From: Aeromonas veronii | GTDB lineage: Bacteria; Pseudomonadota; Gammaproteobacteria; Enterobacterales; Aeromonadaceae | Assembly (NCBI GenBank): GCA_041319085.1 | Contig: CP101033.1 | Coordinates: forward strand, 3,808,501-3,872,500 | Direction of reading: 5' to 3' | Length of the DNA: 64,000 nucleotides | In this document: positions 1 through 8,875 of the stretch, one piece after another | How positions within the stretch are numbered: the first letter of the stretch is position 1 | How the letters are laid out: each line of letters starts with the position of its first letter | Notes under the pieces: generated by a model | Databases searched by the model: none | Told to the model about the DNA's origin: nothing | The model's input: only the letters and a program-made list of their open reading frames with translations | Position numbers and translations under genes: made by a program

Positions 1-241
1 GCGCCAACTCATTGGCCCAACCCTGTTGCAGCAGGCGCGCCTGATTCAGCTCCCCTTGCTGGGTGAGGCGCAGCTGCTGCTCGCTACCGAGTTGCCACAA
101 CAGCGCCTGATCCCCGCCGCTCTGCACACCGGAGTCCAGCTCGCTGGCCATCGCCAGCTCATCGAAGGCGGCAGGCTCTGCGGCGAGCTGCGGGGCGCCC
201 GATATCAGCAGGAAAAAGAGAGCACTCAACCGATGTTTCAT
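1..241 (-). CDS. csgB: CsgB-like curli nucleator, N-terminal part (cut by window edge)
   Basis: The start codon is the ATG at 241, and the frame stays open to the window edge, giving about 80 residues of the N-terminus only. It begins with a typical signal peptide (MKHRLSALFFLLISG...), then carries Q-rich, evenly spaced segments of curlin-repeat type, such as WQLGSEQQLRLTQQGELNQA. In curli systems CsgB is the outer-membrane-anchored minor subunit that nucleates CsgA polymerisation. Its place directly after csgG, in the same orientation and behind a terminator, supports a curlin subunit. It could instead be a csgA-type major subunit, because only the first repeat or two are visible. The upstream ATG at 249 is out of frame and stops immediately. 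Confidence 0.7.
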   Translation of the reverse strand, partial: MKHRLSALFFLLISGAPQLAAEPAAFDELAMASELDSGVQSGGDQALLWQLGSEQQLRLTQQGELNQARLLQQGWANELA

Positions 242-381
242 CGCGCCATCGCCTTGTTGGAGAACGCTCACAGTATCCCTGTCTGACAAGGGGCTGCCTA
301 TCAGGCACTCCGCTGATTCGAGGATGAGAAGCACCACCCGGGCGCTGAGCAGAAAGTCTTAAGTCGTATTCGATAGAGGCC

Positions 382-411
382 AAAAAAATGCCCTCCATCA
401 GGGAGGGCATT
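382..411 (-). terminator. Rho-independent terminator after csgG
   Basis: A 9-bp perfect stem (ATGCCCTCC / GGAGGGCAT) with a 5-nt loop is followed on the minus strand by seven T residues. It sits between the csgG stop and the csgB start, so the downstream curlin gene may have its own promoter or depend on read-through. Confidence 0.85.
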
Positions 412-427
412 GCGAGAGCGGGAAAAC

Positions 428-1267
428 TCAAAGCAGCGGGGCGTTGTCTTGCAGGTACTCTTGCAGGATCGGATTGTCGATATCCCGCTGGTCGGCCAAT
501 TGCCACAGATTGTCCCGCACGCCATTGGCAATCAGCCGGATCACCCCGGACTCGATAGCCGACATGACACACATCTGTACCGGTTCATTGGTGCTGAAAC
601 CGGCCTCGGCCTCCAACAGGCGCTTGTACTCAACGAAACGGAATACCCCGGCCTGCACCTGTTGCGACAGCACTGTCTTGGAGGTGGTCACACTGTTCAG
701 GATCCGACCGGAACGAATATCGACGGCACGCAGATTGACCGTCACCTGATCGACCCGGTACTCCCCGCTGGCACCGATGCCAAAATACTTGGCACCCGCC
801 CCGCCGGTTCGCACATTGCTGTCATAGGCGACGATCCCCCCCTCGATCAGGATGTTGGCGGCAACCAGCGAGGGCAGTTGATTGGCATTGTTGCCGGGAA
901 CATTGGGCTTGTTCTGGGCCGCCCGCACAATCTTGCGCTCGGTCAGCAGGTTCTGCAGCCCCTCCCGCTCCAGCGGTACAAACCATTGGGAATCCCACAA
1001 GGCCGTGCTCAGCATGGCCACCCCGCCCTGAGTGACCGCCGTGGAGAAGTTGGATGCCGGTGCGGGCAGGTATTGACCGGTCTGATCGCGAAAGTCATAG
1101 ACAGCCGCGACAATTTTCCCTTTTGGCTTGGGCAGACTGATCAGCTCCTTGTAAGAGACGGATCGCGGCATCAGTGTCGCCTTTTCATCGGCAACGGGAG
1201 AACCGATATGAGTGGCACAGCCGGTTAGGGCAAACAGAATTGCCCCCAAGAGCAGGTTTCGTTTCAT
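428..1267 (-). CDS. csgG: Curli secretion pore lipoprotein CsgG
   Basis: CsgG forms the nonameric outer-membrane channel that exports curlin subunits. The chosen start (ATG at 1267) puts a lipoprotein signal at the N-terminus, MKRNLLLGAILFALTGC, with lipobox LTGC and the acylated Cys at residue 17. The longer frame from 1285 would place six extra residues in front of the signal. The protein is 279 aa, normal for the family, and has family features such as VAAVYDFRDQTGQY near residue 55 and NILIEGGIVAYDSNV near residue 140. It lies 7 bp after the csgF stop in the same orientation, so the genes are co-transcribed. Confidence 0.95.
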   Translation of the reverse strand: MKRNLLLGAILFALTGCATHIGSPVADEKATLMPRSVSYKELISLPKPKGKIVAAVYDFRDQTGQYLPAPASNFSTAVTQGGVAMLSTALWDSQWFVPLEREGLQNLLTERKIVRAAQNKPNVPGNNANQLPSLVAANILIEGGIVAYDSNVRTGGAGAKYFGIGASGEYRVDQVTVNLRAVDIRSGRILNSVTTSKTVLSQQVQAGVFRFVEYKRLLEAEAGFSTNEPVQMCVMSAIESGVIRLIANGVRDNLWQLADQRDIDNPILQEYLQDNAPLL

Positions 1268-1274
1268 ATCATCC

Positions 1275-1673
1275 TCAATCGGCAATCAGGCCATTCACTT
1301 CGATCATGGTGGTCTGGTTGGTCACCCGGTCGGTGATCGAGACCACCAGAGTGCCATCTTCATCTACCACATTGATGGCAAAATCGTCGGTCACCAGACT
1401 GCCGCTCTGGCTGCCATCCTTGCCGATATCAGCCAGCAGCTGGCTGATCAGGCGGGATTGCAGGTTGGAGGTCAGGCGATCCAGTGCCGAGGTGCCGCTG
1501 CTGCTGCCACTGGCGGGATCCTTGTAATCATTCTGCGCATTGGCGGTGCCAAGCAGATGACTGCTGTTGAGAGGGTTACCCCCAAAGCTGGGGTTGACGG
1601 GGCGATAGACAAGTTCCGACGCATGGAGCGCTGGCGCTATCAGGACTGCAACTAGCCATAACCGGGCACGCAT
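1275..1673 (-). CDS. csgF: Curli assembly factor CsgF
   Basis: CsgF is a secreted accessory protein that binds the CsgG pore and couples it to CsgB nucleation at the cell surface. The 132-aa product has a signal peptide (MRARLWLVAVLIAPALHASE) and then the conserved mature N-terminus ELVYRPVNPSFGGNPLN, which in known systems is the CsgG-binding segment. The length matches the family (about 138 aa in E. coli). It lies between csgE and csgG with short spacers, as expected for a csgDEFG operon. Confidence 0.93.
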   Translation of the reverse strand: MRARLWLVAVLIAPALHASELVYRPVNPSFGGNPLNSSHLLGTANAQNDYKDPASGSSSGTSALDRLTSNLQSRLISQLLADIGKDGSQSGSLVTDDFAINVVDEDGTLVVSITDRVTNQTTMIEVNGLIAD

Positions 1674-1684
1674 GAAAAATATCC

Positions 1685-2128
1685 TTATAGTTCATCATGT
1701 TCCAAATCGAAGGTATCCATGAACAGGGTCGCGATCTTCTGCTGTTCGAGGGTCTGCCTGACCTGTGACCAGGCCAGTTTGGCGCTCTGCTCCTGCTGAT
1801 TGCGGCCGGGAGAGAGCGCGGTTTTAAAAATCACCTTCCGGTTATGGGTGATCCAGATCAGGCTGCCCCATCGGGCAGTCGGGCGCTCATGGATCGTCAG
1901 ATTTTCTCTGGCATCCGGGTCTTCATCACTACGTAACCGGGTAAATTCGTTATAAAAGCCCTGACCGAAGCGGGTAAAGGTGCGATCCAGTACCAGACCA
2001 TCCACATCCAGCCGATCACTCTCCTGCTCCGGCTGTACCGACTCCAGCGGCACATCGGCCTCGGCAGCAACAACGGTCGAGCTGCTCCAGACCAGCGCGA
2101 AACAGCACGCCAGAACAAGCGCTTTCAT
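1685..2128 (-). CDS. csgE: Curli periplasmic adaptor CsgE
   Basis: CsgE is a periplasmic factor that caps the CsgG channel and directs curlin subunits to it. The 147-aa product has a signal peptide ending near VVAAEA, then GLVLDRTFTRFGQGFYNEF and ITHNRKVIFKTALSPGR, which match the CsgE core. The ATG shares one base with the TGA of csgD (TGATG), indicating translational coupling. The length is slightly above the E. coli protein because of an acidic linker (PLESVQPEQESDRLD) after the signal peptide. Confidence 0.92.
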   Translation of the reverse strand: MKALVLACCFALVWSSSTVVAAEADVPLESVQPEQESDRLDVDGLVLDRTFTRFGQGFYNEFTRLRSDEDPDARENLTIHERPTARWGSLIWITHNRKVIFKTALSPGRNQQEQSAKLAWSQVRQTLEQQKIATLFMDTFDLEHDEL

Positions 2129-2775
2129 CAGTGGGAATCCGATACATCGAGATACTCTTTGGCCCAGCTCACCGCCTGGATCCGGTTCTTCACGTTCAGC
2201 TTTTTAAAGACGTTATAGAGGTGGGATTTGACAGTGTGTTCGCTGACAAACAGGCTGTCGGCGATCTCGACATTGGAAGCGCCCGTCATCAGATAGCGGA
2301 TGATCTCCTGCTCTCTGGCAGTCAGCAGAGTGTCGTTACGCAGCAGGTAACTGTTGCCCTGGCGATAGTATTCAACCAGCTCGCACAGCAGGTGGCGCGG
2401 CATCCAGTACTCGCCCAGCAGGATTTTCTGCAACCCGGCGACCAGCCGGTCGAGCGGATCCTGGCGGAAAAACAGACCACAGATCTGCGGCCACATCAGC
2501 AGCAGTTCGCGGTCTGTTGTAGTGGGCGCGTTGAGCAACACGGTCGGCGCCATACCAAAACGCTCCGAGATCGCCCAGTTCCAACCCAATGACTGACCGG
2601 AGCGAATATAGTCGAGATCGATGAGGAACAGCGTACCGTCACACTGGTTCTCCAGCTGGTTAATCTCGTGGATTAGCTGGACGGGACGGCTCAAATGAGA
2701 GATGAGGTATGCAGCAAATGTGTTGGCCTGCACATTATTTTCAGTGACCAGAGCGATCGGGCATGCGGCTTTCAT
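2128..2775 (-). CDS. csgD: Curli/biofilm master regulator CsgD (LuxR family)
   Basis: CsgD is the LuxR/FixJ-type transcription factor that drives curli genes. The ATG at 2775 is preceded by a GAGGA ribosome site; an upstream frame extension to 2805 lacks one. The resulting 215 aa equals the usual CsgD length. The N-terminal half is a divergent receiver-like domain (PIALVTENNVQANTFAAYL...), and the C-terminus is a clear LuxR helix-turn-helix (LLTAREQEIIRYLMTGASNVEIADSLFVSEHTVKSHLYNVFKKL). Here csgD heads the same transcription unit as csgEFG. The upstream DNA is AT-rich, but no specific operator could be assigned. Confidence 0.9.
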   Translation of the reverse strand: MKAACPIALVTENNVQANTFAAYLISHLSRPVQLIHEINQLENQCDGTLFLIDLDYIRSGQSLGWNWAISERFGMAPTVLLNAPTTTDRELLLMWPQICGLFFRQDPLDRLVAGLQKILLGEYWMPRHLLCELVEYYRQGNSYLLRNDTLLTAREQEIIRYLMTGASNVEIADSLFVSEHTVKSHLYNVFKKLNVKNRIQAVSWAKEYLDVSDSH

Positions 2776-3165
2776 TGTGTCCTCTTCCTTGAACCTGTAA
2801 ACCACCTAATCTGGCCAACTGAGTCTACCAAGGAGGTATGGGAGCACAATATTAAAAAAGTATGAGAAAGGATCTCAACGAGAACGTAATCGTATGTTTT
2901 TATTAAAGTTAAAAAACAACATCCATTCGCCAATCAGTTAGCATAACAGGAATATATGGCAGATATGTGATACCAGACACGCCGGAAACACCTGCAACCC
3001 GACCATCGTCACGGCAGGAGCCAGTTGTTACCTTTGGCACATCAAGCCAGTTAAGGATGCTGCCAATCGTTACAACCATGACCGTCACATCTGTCTGTGT
3101 GGATGTGCATGACAGTTTTGACAACGTGCAGCGAGTGATCCATCAAGTGGTGCGCAATCGCCAAG
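2776..3165. other. Gene-poor stretch upstream of csgD
   Basis: About 390 bp between the csgD start and the IS-like fragment. It is AT-rich from 2840 to 2960, which fits a csgD promoter region read leftward. A 71-codon frame at 2909-3124 (minus, TTG start) and an 83-codon frame at 2967-3218 (plus) exist, but neither has a recognisable product or ribosome site. Nothing else could be supported. Confidence 0.5.
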
Positions 3166-3375
3166 GTGAACGGGCCATGGGGCGACCACATTCAACATCT
3201 AAATGGATATCACCATAGGTTGAAAGCGTGGATGATGCGCCTCCATGGCGTGGCGATTGACTACTTGAGGGATCATCTGGGTAGGCGCAGGATGCTGGCG
3301 CGTTACGGGAAGAGTGTGAATCTCAAAACGTGTTTGCATGAGGCGCTTGGCATCCATGCAATACGTCGTTTATAA
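3166..3375 (+). pseudogene. IS1595 (ISXO2-like) transposase, 3' fragment
   Basis: The frame encodes [18 protein letters not shown] followed by [25 protein letters not shown]. This resembles the C-terminal end of ISXO2/IS1595 transposases, which typically read H(V/I)QN(V/L)NAYHSRLK.W..RF.GVATKYL.NYLGWRR. Only the last roughly 60 residues remain. The catalytic core and N-terminus are absent, and the 5' side changes to unrelated sequence near 3160. It is a relic between the curli operon and the tRNA cluster and is almost certainly non-functional. Assignment rests on motif resemblance only. Confidence 0.6.
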
Positions 3376-3376
3376 C

Positions 3377-3412
3377 AAAAAAAAAAACAGCCCCGACCGA
3401 AGTCGGGGCTGT
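3377..3412 (-). terminator. Terminator of the tRNA-Ser/Arg cluster
   Basis: A perfect 11-bp stem (ACAGCCCCGAC / GTCGGGGCTGT) with a CGAA loop is followed on the minus strand by eleven T residues. It lies 6 bp past the last tRNA-Arg and closes the tRNA transcription unit. Confidence 0.95.
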
Positions 3413-3417
3413 CTGTA

Positions 3418-3494
3418 TGGTGCGCCCGAGAGGATTCGAACCTCTGACCACCTGGTTCGTAGCCAGGTACTCTATCCAGCTGAGCTACGGGCGC
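3418..3494 (-). tRNA. tRNA-Arg(ACG), copy 3 of 3 in transcription order
   Basis: A 77-nt cloverleaf with encoded CCA. The acceptor arm GCGCCCG pairs with CGGGCGC, and the anticodon loop CTACGAA gives ACG. It is identical to the two neighbouring copies over the mature tRNA. Confidence 0.97.
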
Positions 3495-3523
3495 TCAAAA
3501 ACTTTTATGTACTACTTGAAAAA

Positions 3524-3600
3524 TGGTGCGCCCGAGAGGATTCGAACCTCTGACCACCTGGTTCGTAGCCAGGTACTCTATCCAGCTGAGCTACGGGCGC
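3524..3600 (-). tRNA. tRNA-Arg(ACG), copy 2 of 3
   Basis: A 77-nt cloverleaf with encoded CCA and anticodon ACG. It is separated from its neighbours by about 28-29-nt spacers that resemble each other (AAACTTTTxTGTACTxCTTGAAAA), indicating tandem duplication of the whole unit. Confidence 0.97.
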
Positions 3601-3628
3601 TCACAAACTTTTTTGTACTTCTTGAAAA

Positions 3629-3705
3629 TGGTGCGCCCGAGAGGATTCGAACCTCTGACCACCTGGTTCGTAGCCAGGTACTCTATCCAGCTGAGCTACG
3701 GGCGC
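3629..3705 (-). tRNA. tRNA-Arg(ACG), copy 1 of 3
   Basis: A 77-nt cloverleaf with CCA and anticodon ACG (read as ICG, decoding CGU/CGC/CGA). It lies 5 nt downstream of tRNA-Ser, so it is cut from the same precursor. The order csrA - tRNA-Ser - several tRNA-Arg matches the serV-argVYZQ cluster of E. coli. Confidence 0.97.
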
Positions 3706-3710
3706 AAAAA

Positions 3711-3803
3711 TGGCGGAGAAGGGGGGATTCGAACCCCCGATGCGGGTATAAGCCGCATACTCCCTTAGCAGGGGAGCGCCTTCAGCCTCTCGGCCACCTC
3801 TCC
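3711..3803 (-). tRNA. tRNA-Ser(GCT)
   Basis: A 93-nt class II tRNA with a long variable arm and encoded CCA. The anticodon stem-loop CTCCC-CTGCTAA-GGGAG gives anticodon GCT (AGC/AGU codons). It is first in the serine/arginine tRNA unit downstream of csrA. Confidence 0.97.
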
Positions 3804-3963
3804 GTTTGCGGGGCTGATAATACGTCACAGGGATTTTTAGTCAAACACTTTTTTGGATAAAAAAGCGTGTTCGCTCAGTATTTGAGCCAAAGCGTGGAAT
3901 ATTCAAACAATATCGACACTTATCCCGCGCTTTTGCACCTTGCTACACGCTTTTCCTGGCTGT

Positions 3964-3997
3964 AAAAAACAAAAGGCGACACATAAGGTGTCGCCTT
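3964..3997 (-). terminator. Terminator of csrA
   Basis: The stem AAGGCGACAC / GTGTCGCCTT with a short loop is followed on the minus strand by TTGTTTTTTA. It is placed just after the csrA stop codon. Confidence 0.9.
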
Positions 3998-4017
3998 GTC
4001 ACAGCCAGTAATGCCGC

Positions 4018-4206
4018 TTAGAAGCCGGATTGGCCCGGCACTTTCTCAGCCTGGATGCGCTGGTAGATCTCTTCGCGGTGCACGGAGACCTCTTTCGGTG
4101 CGTTCACACCGATACGAACCTGGTTGCCTTTAACGCCCAGTACGGTGACAGTCACTTCATCACCAATCATCAGGGTTTCCCCAACACGACGAGTCAAAAT
4201 AAGCAT
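4018..4206 (-). CDS. csrA: Carbon storage regulator CsrA
   Basis: CsrA is a small dimeric RNA-binding protein that binds GGA motifs in mRNA leaders and controls carbon flux, motility and biofilm. The 62-aa product begins [18 protein letters not shown] and contains [19 protein letters not shown], which includes the conserved RNA-binding residues L4, R6 and R44. A good ribosome site (GGAGCAAGCG) precedes the ATG. The position between lysC/alaS and the tRNA-Ser/Arg cluster is the conserved one in gammaproteobacteria. An intergenic gap of about 100 bp upstream, with an AT-rich stretch, leaves room for its own promoter. Confidence 0.98.
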   Translation of the reverse strand: MLILTRRVGETLMIGDEVTVTVLGVKGNQVRIGVNAPKEVSVHREEIYQRIQAEKVPGQSGF

Positions 4207-4309
4207 TCGCTTGCTCCTGTATCCTGTTTTGTTTTTATATCGATATGCGACATTATCTTACAAAGATACCGATATGGTAAATGGTTGAAACTAAATCAAT
4301 CAGCGATTG

Positions 4310-5548
4310 TTAGCCCAAGGGCTGCTCCTGCGGTGCCTGATCCAACCCGAAAGCCGCGTGCAGGGCGCGCACTGCCAGCTCCAGATACTTCTCGTCAATC
4401 ACCACCGAGATTTTGATTTCAGAGGTCGAGATCAACTGCATGTTGATCCCCTCCTCGCCCAATACCTTGAACATGGTGCGCGCAACACCGGGATGGTTCC
4501 ACATGCCGACACCGACAATGGAAACCTTGGCGATCTCGCCATTTCCCTGCACGCAGGAGGCGCCCAATGCAGTGGCGGTCTCCTCCAGCAGTGCCCGGGC
4601 GCGGCGGTAGTCGTCACGATTCACCGTGAAGGTGAAGTCGGCGGTGCCATCTCCCAGGGTGTTCTGCACAATCATGTCGACATCGATGTTGGCGTCGCTG
4701 ATCGGATTCAGGATCTGCGCGGCAACGGTTGGTCTGTCCGGCACGCCCAGAATGGTCAGGCTGGCCTCGTTGCGGTTAAAAGCGATCCCGGATACCAAGG
4801 GAGCTTCCATCCTATCACCTCCATATGTGATTAAGGTTCCCTCTCCATCGATAAAGCTCGACAGCACCCGCAGCGGGACGCGGTATTTGCCCGCAAACTC
4901 CACCGAGCGGATCTGCAGCACCTTGGCGCCGAGACTGGCCATCTCCAGCATCTCCTCGAAGGTGATGGTGTCGAGACGACGCGCCTTGGGCTCGATGCGC
5001 GGATCCGTAGTGTATACCCCATCCACATCGGTAAAGATCTGGCACTCATCGGCCTTGATGGCCGCCGCCACGGCAACCGCCGTGGTGTCCGAGCCACCAC
5101 GGCCCAGGGTCGTGATGGCGTTATGCTCGTCACGGCCCTGGAAACCGGCGATCACCACCACCTTGCCCGCCCCCAGTTCAGCCTGAACCAGTTCGGTGTC
5201 GATGTGGGTGATACGCGCCTTGCCATAGGCAGAATCGGTATGAATCCGTACCTGATCACCGGTCATTGAGACCGCCGGGCAACCGCGTTTGTTCAACGCA
5301 ATCGCCAGTAACGCTATGGTGACCTGCTCACCGGTGGAGACCAGTACATCCATCTCGCGCCGGTTGGCATCAGGATCCAGCCGCTGGGCCATGCCCAGCA
5401 ACCGGTTGGTTTCGCCCGACATGGCGGAGACAACCACCACCACGTCGTGTCCCTGGGCGCGGGTCTGCTCGACCCGCTCAGCTACCGCCTCGATCCGCTC
5501 CAGTGTGCCGACCGAGGTGCCGCCGTACTTCTGTACATAGAGTGCCAC
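4310..5548 (-). CDS. lysC: Aspartate kinase, monofunctional LysC type
   Basis: The enzyme phosphorylates L-aspartate, the first step toward lysine, methionine, threonine and isoleucine. The 412-aa protein starts [14 protein letters not shown] (kinase KYGGTSV motif), has [11 protein letters not shown] at about 150 for substrate binding, and ends with tandem ACT domains (from about residue 265, [20 protein letters not shown]) that normally mediate feedback inhibition. This is the roughly 400-aa class typical of Pseudomonas and Aeromonas, not the E. coli LysC type. It starts 16 bp after the alaS stop and has no room for a lysine riboswitch, so it is probably co-transcribed with alaS. Confidence 0.95.
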   Translation of the reverse strand: MALYVQKYGGTSVGTLERIEAVAERVEQTRAQGHDVVVVVSAMSGETNRLLGMAQRLDPDANRREMDVLVSTGEQVTIALLAIALNKRGCPAVSMTGDQVRIHTDSAYGKARITHIDTELVQAELGAGKVVVIAGFQGRDEHNAITTLGRGGSDTTAVAVAAAIKADECQIFTDVDGVYTTDPRIEPKARRLDTITFEEMLEMASLGAKVLQIRSVEFAGKYRVPLRVLSSFIDGEGTLITYGGDRMEAPLVSGIAFNRNEASLTILGVPDRPTVAAQILNPISDANIDVDMIVQNTLGDGTADFTFTVNRDDYRRARALLEETATALGASCVQGNGEIAKVSIVGVGMWNHPGVARTMFKVLGEEGINMQLISTSEIKISVVIDEKYLELAVRALHAAFGLDQAPQEQPLG

Positions 5549-5564
5549 AGATCACCTCGCCCGC

Positions 5565-8189
5565 TTACAGGCGCTCTTCCAGCCAGGAGTGAACAGATTG
5601 CAGCGCCGCAGGCACAGCGTCCGGCTGGGTACCACCCGCCTGAGCCATGTCCGGACGACCACCGCCCTTGCCACCCACCTGCAGGGCAACCAGATTGACC
5701 AGCTCTCCAGCCTTGACCTTGCCGGTCAAATCGCTGGTAACACCGGCGATCAGATTGACCTTGTCATCGGCACAGGTTGCCAGCAGCACGACACCGGATT
5801 TCATCTGATTCTTCAGCTCGTCCAGCATGCCGCGCAGGGATTTCGGATCAGCTCCTTCCAGCGCTGCAACCAGCACCTTCTGACCGTTGATCTCCACCAC
5901 CTGGCTCAGCAGGTCGTTACCGGCCTGAGCGGCCAATTTAGCCTTGAGCTGCTCCAGCTCGCGCTCCATCATCTTGGACTTGTCCAGGATCTGGCGCACT
6001 TTGCTGCCGATGGAGAACTGATCGCCTTTCACCAGCGCGGCAGCCTCTTCAAACTGTTCGGCCAGCTGGTGTATGAAGTCGATGGCGCCCTTGCCGGTCA
6101 CCGCTTCGATACGACGCACACCGGCGGCGATACCGCTCTCGGCAATGATCTTGAAGAAGCCGATGTCACCGGTGCGCTTGGCGTGAGTACCGCCGCACAG
6201 CTCGGTGGAGTAGTCGCCCATGCGCACAACGCGCACGTCGTCTTCATATTTTTCACCAAACAGCGCCATGGCGCCGGCAGACTTGGCGGCTTCCAGGTCC
6301 ATCAGCTGGGTGATGATTTCGTGGTTGGCGCGGATCTGGGCGTTGACCAGCTCCTCGACCCGGCGAATGGTCGCCATGGTCATCCCCTCGAAGTGGGAGA
6401 AGTCAAAGCGCATGCGCTCGGCCCCCACCAGAGAGCCTTTCTGGGTCACGTGCTCACCCAGCGCCTGACGCAGGGCAGCGTGCAGCAGGTGAGTCACGGA
6501 GTGGTTCAGGGCGATGGCTTGGCGACGCTCGCCATCGACCACGGCTTCGACCTCGGCCCCTTTCTCCAGGGTACCCAGCTCCATGTAGCCCTTGTGGATG
6601 ATCGCCTTGCCCGCTTTAACGGTATCGGTCACGGCAAAGATGCCATCGTCCACTTTCAGGGTTCCGCTATCGCCCACCTGACCACCGGACTCGGCGTAGA
6701 AGGGGGTCTGCTCCAGCACGATGACCGCTTCGTCACCGGCGATCAGGCCACTCATCTCTTCGGTGCCCTTGTAGATGCCGACCACGCGGGTACGCTCGCT
6801 CAGGCTCTTGTAACCGGTAAACGGGGTCTCGAAGTCGAGCTTGAGCATCTCGTTGTAGTTCACGCCGAAGCTGGAAGCCTCTTTGGCACGAGCACGCTGC
6901 TTCTCCATCTCGACGGTGAAGCCCTCTTCATCGATGCTGATGTCACGCTCGCGCACCACGTCCGCAGTCAGATCGGCCGGAAAGCCGTAGGTGTCATACA
7001 GCTTGAACACCACCTCGCCCGGCACGACTTTGGCGTCGCCCAGGTTGGCCAGCACATCTTCCAGCAGCAGCAGACCGCGATCCAGGGTGCGGACGAACTG
7101 CTCCTCTTCGATACGCAGCACACGCTCGACCAGCGGCAGCTGGGCGATCAGCTCGGCAGCGACATCCTTCATCTGCACTGCCAGCTCGGCGGCCAGTTTG
7201 TAGAAGAAGACATCGGTCGCGCCCAGCTTGCGACCGTGACGCACGGCGCGACGGATGATGCGGCGCAGCACATAGCCACGACCTTCGTTGGACGGCATCA
7301 CGCCATCTGCCACCAGGAAGGCGCAGGAGCGGATGTGGTCAGCGATGACGCGCAGGGACTGGTTGCTCAGATCGGTGGTACCGACGATCTCGGCCGCTTT
7401 CTTGATCAGCGCCTGGAAGATGTCGATTTCGTAGTTGGAGTGCACGCCCTGCATGATGGCGGAGATACGCTCCAGACCCATGCCAGTATCCACGGACGGA
7501 CGGGGCAGCGGTTCCATGGTGCCATCAGCCTGACGGTTGAACTGCATGAACACCACGTTCCAGATCTCGATGAAACGGTCGCCATCTTCTTCCGGTGAGC
7601 CGGGACGGCCACCCCAGATGTGATCGCCGTGGTCATAAAAGATCTCGGTGCAGGGACCGCACGGGCCGGTATCACCCATCGCCCAGAAGTTGTCGGAGGC
7701 GTATGGGGCGCCCTTGTTATCACCGATGCGAACGATGCGATCGGCCGGGACACCGACCTCTTTTTCCCAGATATCGAATGCTTCATCGTCAGTCGCGTAG
7801 ACGGTCACCAGCAGGCGATCTTTCGGCAGCTGCAGCACTTCGGTCAGGAAACCCCAAGCAAACTTGATGGCGTCATGCTTGAAGTAGTCGCCAAAACTGA
7901 AGTTGCCCAGCATTTCGAAGAAGGTGTGGTGACGGGCGGTATAGCCGACGTTTTCCAGATCATTGTGTTTACCACCGGCACGAACACAACGCTGGGACGT
8001 GGTGGCGCGGTTGTAGGCACGCTTCTCGGCGCCAAGAAACACATCCTTGAACTGGTTCATACCCGCGTTGGTAAACAACAGGGTCGGGTCGTTATGCGGT
8101 ACCAGCGAGCTGGAGGAGACAACCTGGTGTCCCTGGGAACGGAAATACTCGAGAAACGCAGCGCGAATCTCTGACGTGGACATATACAT
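5565..8189 (-). CDS. alaS: Alanyl-tRNA synthetase
   Basis: The enzyme charges tRNA-Ala with alanine and edits mischarged serine and glycine. The 874-aa length matches the family. The N-terminal class II catalytic core includes [37 protein letters not shown]. The editing domain has [11 protein letters not shown], and [16 protein letters not shown] supplies zinc ligands. The C-terminal DHHA1 oligomerisation domain ends in [12 protein letters not shown]. The ATG at 8189 has an AGGA 6 nt upstream; an alternative ATG two codons later (8183) gives [10 protein letters not shown], closer to other family N-termini. Confidence 0.97.
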   Translation of the reverse strand: MYMSTSEIRAAFLEYFRSQGHQVVSSSSLVPHNDPTLLFTNAGMNQFKDVFLGAEKRAYNRATTSQRCVRAGGKHNDLENVGYTARHHTFFEMLGNFSFGDYFKHDAIKFAWGFLTEVLQLPKDRLLVTVYATDDEAFDIWEKEVGVPADRIVRIGDNKGAPYASDNFWAMGDTGPCGPCTEIFYDHGDHIWGGRPGSPEEDGDRFIEIWNVVFMQFNRQADGTMEPLPRPSVDTGMGLERISAIMQGVHSNYEIDIFQALIKKAAEIVGTTDLSNQSLRVIADHIRSCAFLVADGVMPSNEGRGYVLRRIIRRAVRHGRKLGATDVFFYKLAAELAVQMKDVAAELIAQLPLVERVLRIEEEQFVRTLDRGLLLLEDVLANLGDAKVVPGEVVFKLYDTYGFPADLTADVVRERDISIDEEGFTVEMEKQRARAKEASSFGVNYNEMLKLDFETPFTGYKSLSERTRVVGIYKGTEEMSGLIAGDEAVIVLEQTPFYAESGGQVGDSGTLKVDDGIFAVTDTVKAGKAIIHKGYMELGTLEKGAEVEAVVDGERRQAIALNHSVTHLLHAALRQALGEHVTQKGSLVGAERMRFDFSHFEGMTMATIRRVEELVNAQIRANHEIITQLMDLEAAKSAGAMALFGEKYEDDVRVVRMGDYSTELCGGTHAKRTGDIGFFKIIAESGIAAGVRRIEAVTGKGAIDFIHQLAEQFEEAAALVKGDQFSIGSKVRQILDKSKMMERELEQLKAKLAAQAGNDLLSQVVEINGQKVLVAALEGADPKSLRGMLDELKNQMKSGVVLLATCADDKVNLIAGVTSDLTGKVKAGELVNLVALQVGGKGGGRPDMAQAGGTQPDAVPAALQSVHSWLEERL

Positions 8190-8333
8190 GGAAAATCCTG
8201 CTTGATTCGAATACGGACTTTTAACCGCATTAATGTAAGTTTTCTGCAGGGTAAAGTAAAACGGACAGGTCCGCCACGGGCGAAAAAGCGCGCATTAATG
8301 GGTACGAAGAGAAAAGGGAGGGTTACCGCCCCG

Positions 8334-8837
8334 CTACTCTGCGGCCACCTCTTGTAGGGCTGAGATCGCATAACGCGCCTGATCCTGGGTAAAGCCACGA
8401 CCCAACAGATACTTGAGCCACTTCATCCGCAGCTTGAAATCCGCCAGATCGGCCACCCGGGCACGCCGTTCGAGCAGGGCAAACGCCAGTTCAAACCAGT
8501 CCAGCTCCGGCTGATCGAAGGCGGCATCGATCTGCATATCGTCGAGTCCCTTGTGGCGCAGATCGAAGCGGATTTTGATGGGGCCATGGCCCTTGGCTGC
8601 ACCGGCCCGCACCGCCATGCCACCGTAACGTTCGTCGTTGACCCAGTTGTAACCGCGGCAGTAGTCGACCACCGCCTCGATCACCTCTTCATTGAAACCC
8701 TGCTGGCGCAGCCGGTTGGCCAGCTCAGACTCGGCGCTCTCGCGGCGGGCCAGACTGCGCATGGCAAAGGCGCGGGCAGCGGCAAACAGCTCTGCAAAGG
8801 AGGGTTCAACGGGTTCAGGGAGAGATTCATCGACCAT
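8334..8837 (-). CDS. recX: RecA modulator RecX
   Basis: RecX binds RecA filaments and limits their extension. The 167-aa product has the RecX three-helix repeats: FAMRSLARRESAESELANRLRQQGF at about 25, YNWVNDERYGGMAVRAGAAKGHGPIKIRFDLRHKGL at about 65, and LKYLLGRGFTQDQARYAIS near the end. The ATG at 8837 is preferred over a TTG at 8846, although neither has a good ribosome site. It lies directly behind recA with a hairpin between them, the arrangement that in E. coli lets only a fraction of recA transcripts reach recX. Confidence 0.93.
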   Translation of the reverse strand: MVDESLPEPVEPSFAELFAAARAFAMRSLARRESAESELANRLRQQGFNEEVIEAVVDYCRGYNWVNDERYGGMAVRAGAAKGHGPIKIRFDLRHKGLDDMQIDAAFDQPELDWFELAFALLERRARVADLADFKLRMKWLKYLLGRGFTQDQARYAISALQEVAAE

Positions 8838-8846
8838 AAATGACAA

Positions 8847-8866
8847 GGCCGGGTATCAACCCGGCC
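8847..8866 (-). terminator. Attenuating hairpin between recA and recX
   Basis: The perfect 8-bp stem GGCCGGGT / ACCCGGCC with a 4-nt loop lies 9 bp past the recA stop. The following minus-strand sequence (TTGTCATTTATGG) is only weakly T-rich, which suggests partial termination and read-through into recX. Confidence 0.7.
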
Positions 8867-8875
8867 TCCTTTACC

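Noticed and set aside
2909..3124. 71-codon minus-strand frame upstream of csgD
   Set aside because: TTG start, no ribosome site and no recognisable family.
3418..3705. Short regularly spaced repeats taken as a CRISPR array
   Set aside because: The repeats are 77-nt tRNA-Arg genes with similar spacers; no CRISPR array was seen anywhere in the window.
3417..3860. Repeated open frames across the tRNA genes (e.g. RGFEPLTTWFVARYS)
   Set aside because: Translations of the three tRNA-Arg genes and tRNA-Ser; a well-known false ORF type.
5549..5564. Lysine riboswitch before lysC
   Set aside because: Only 16 bp separate alaS and lysC, far too short.
5589..7598. 669-codon open frame on the plus strand
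   Set aside because: Exactly antisense to alaS; composition (His/Gln/Gly-rich) is typical of a high-GC shadow frame.
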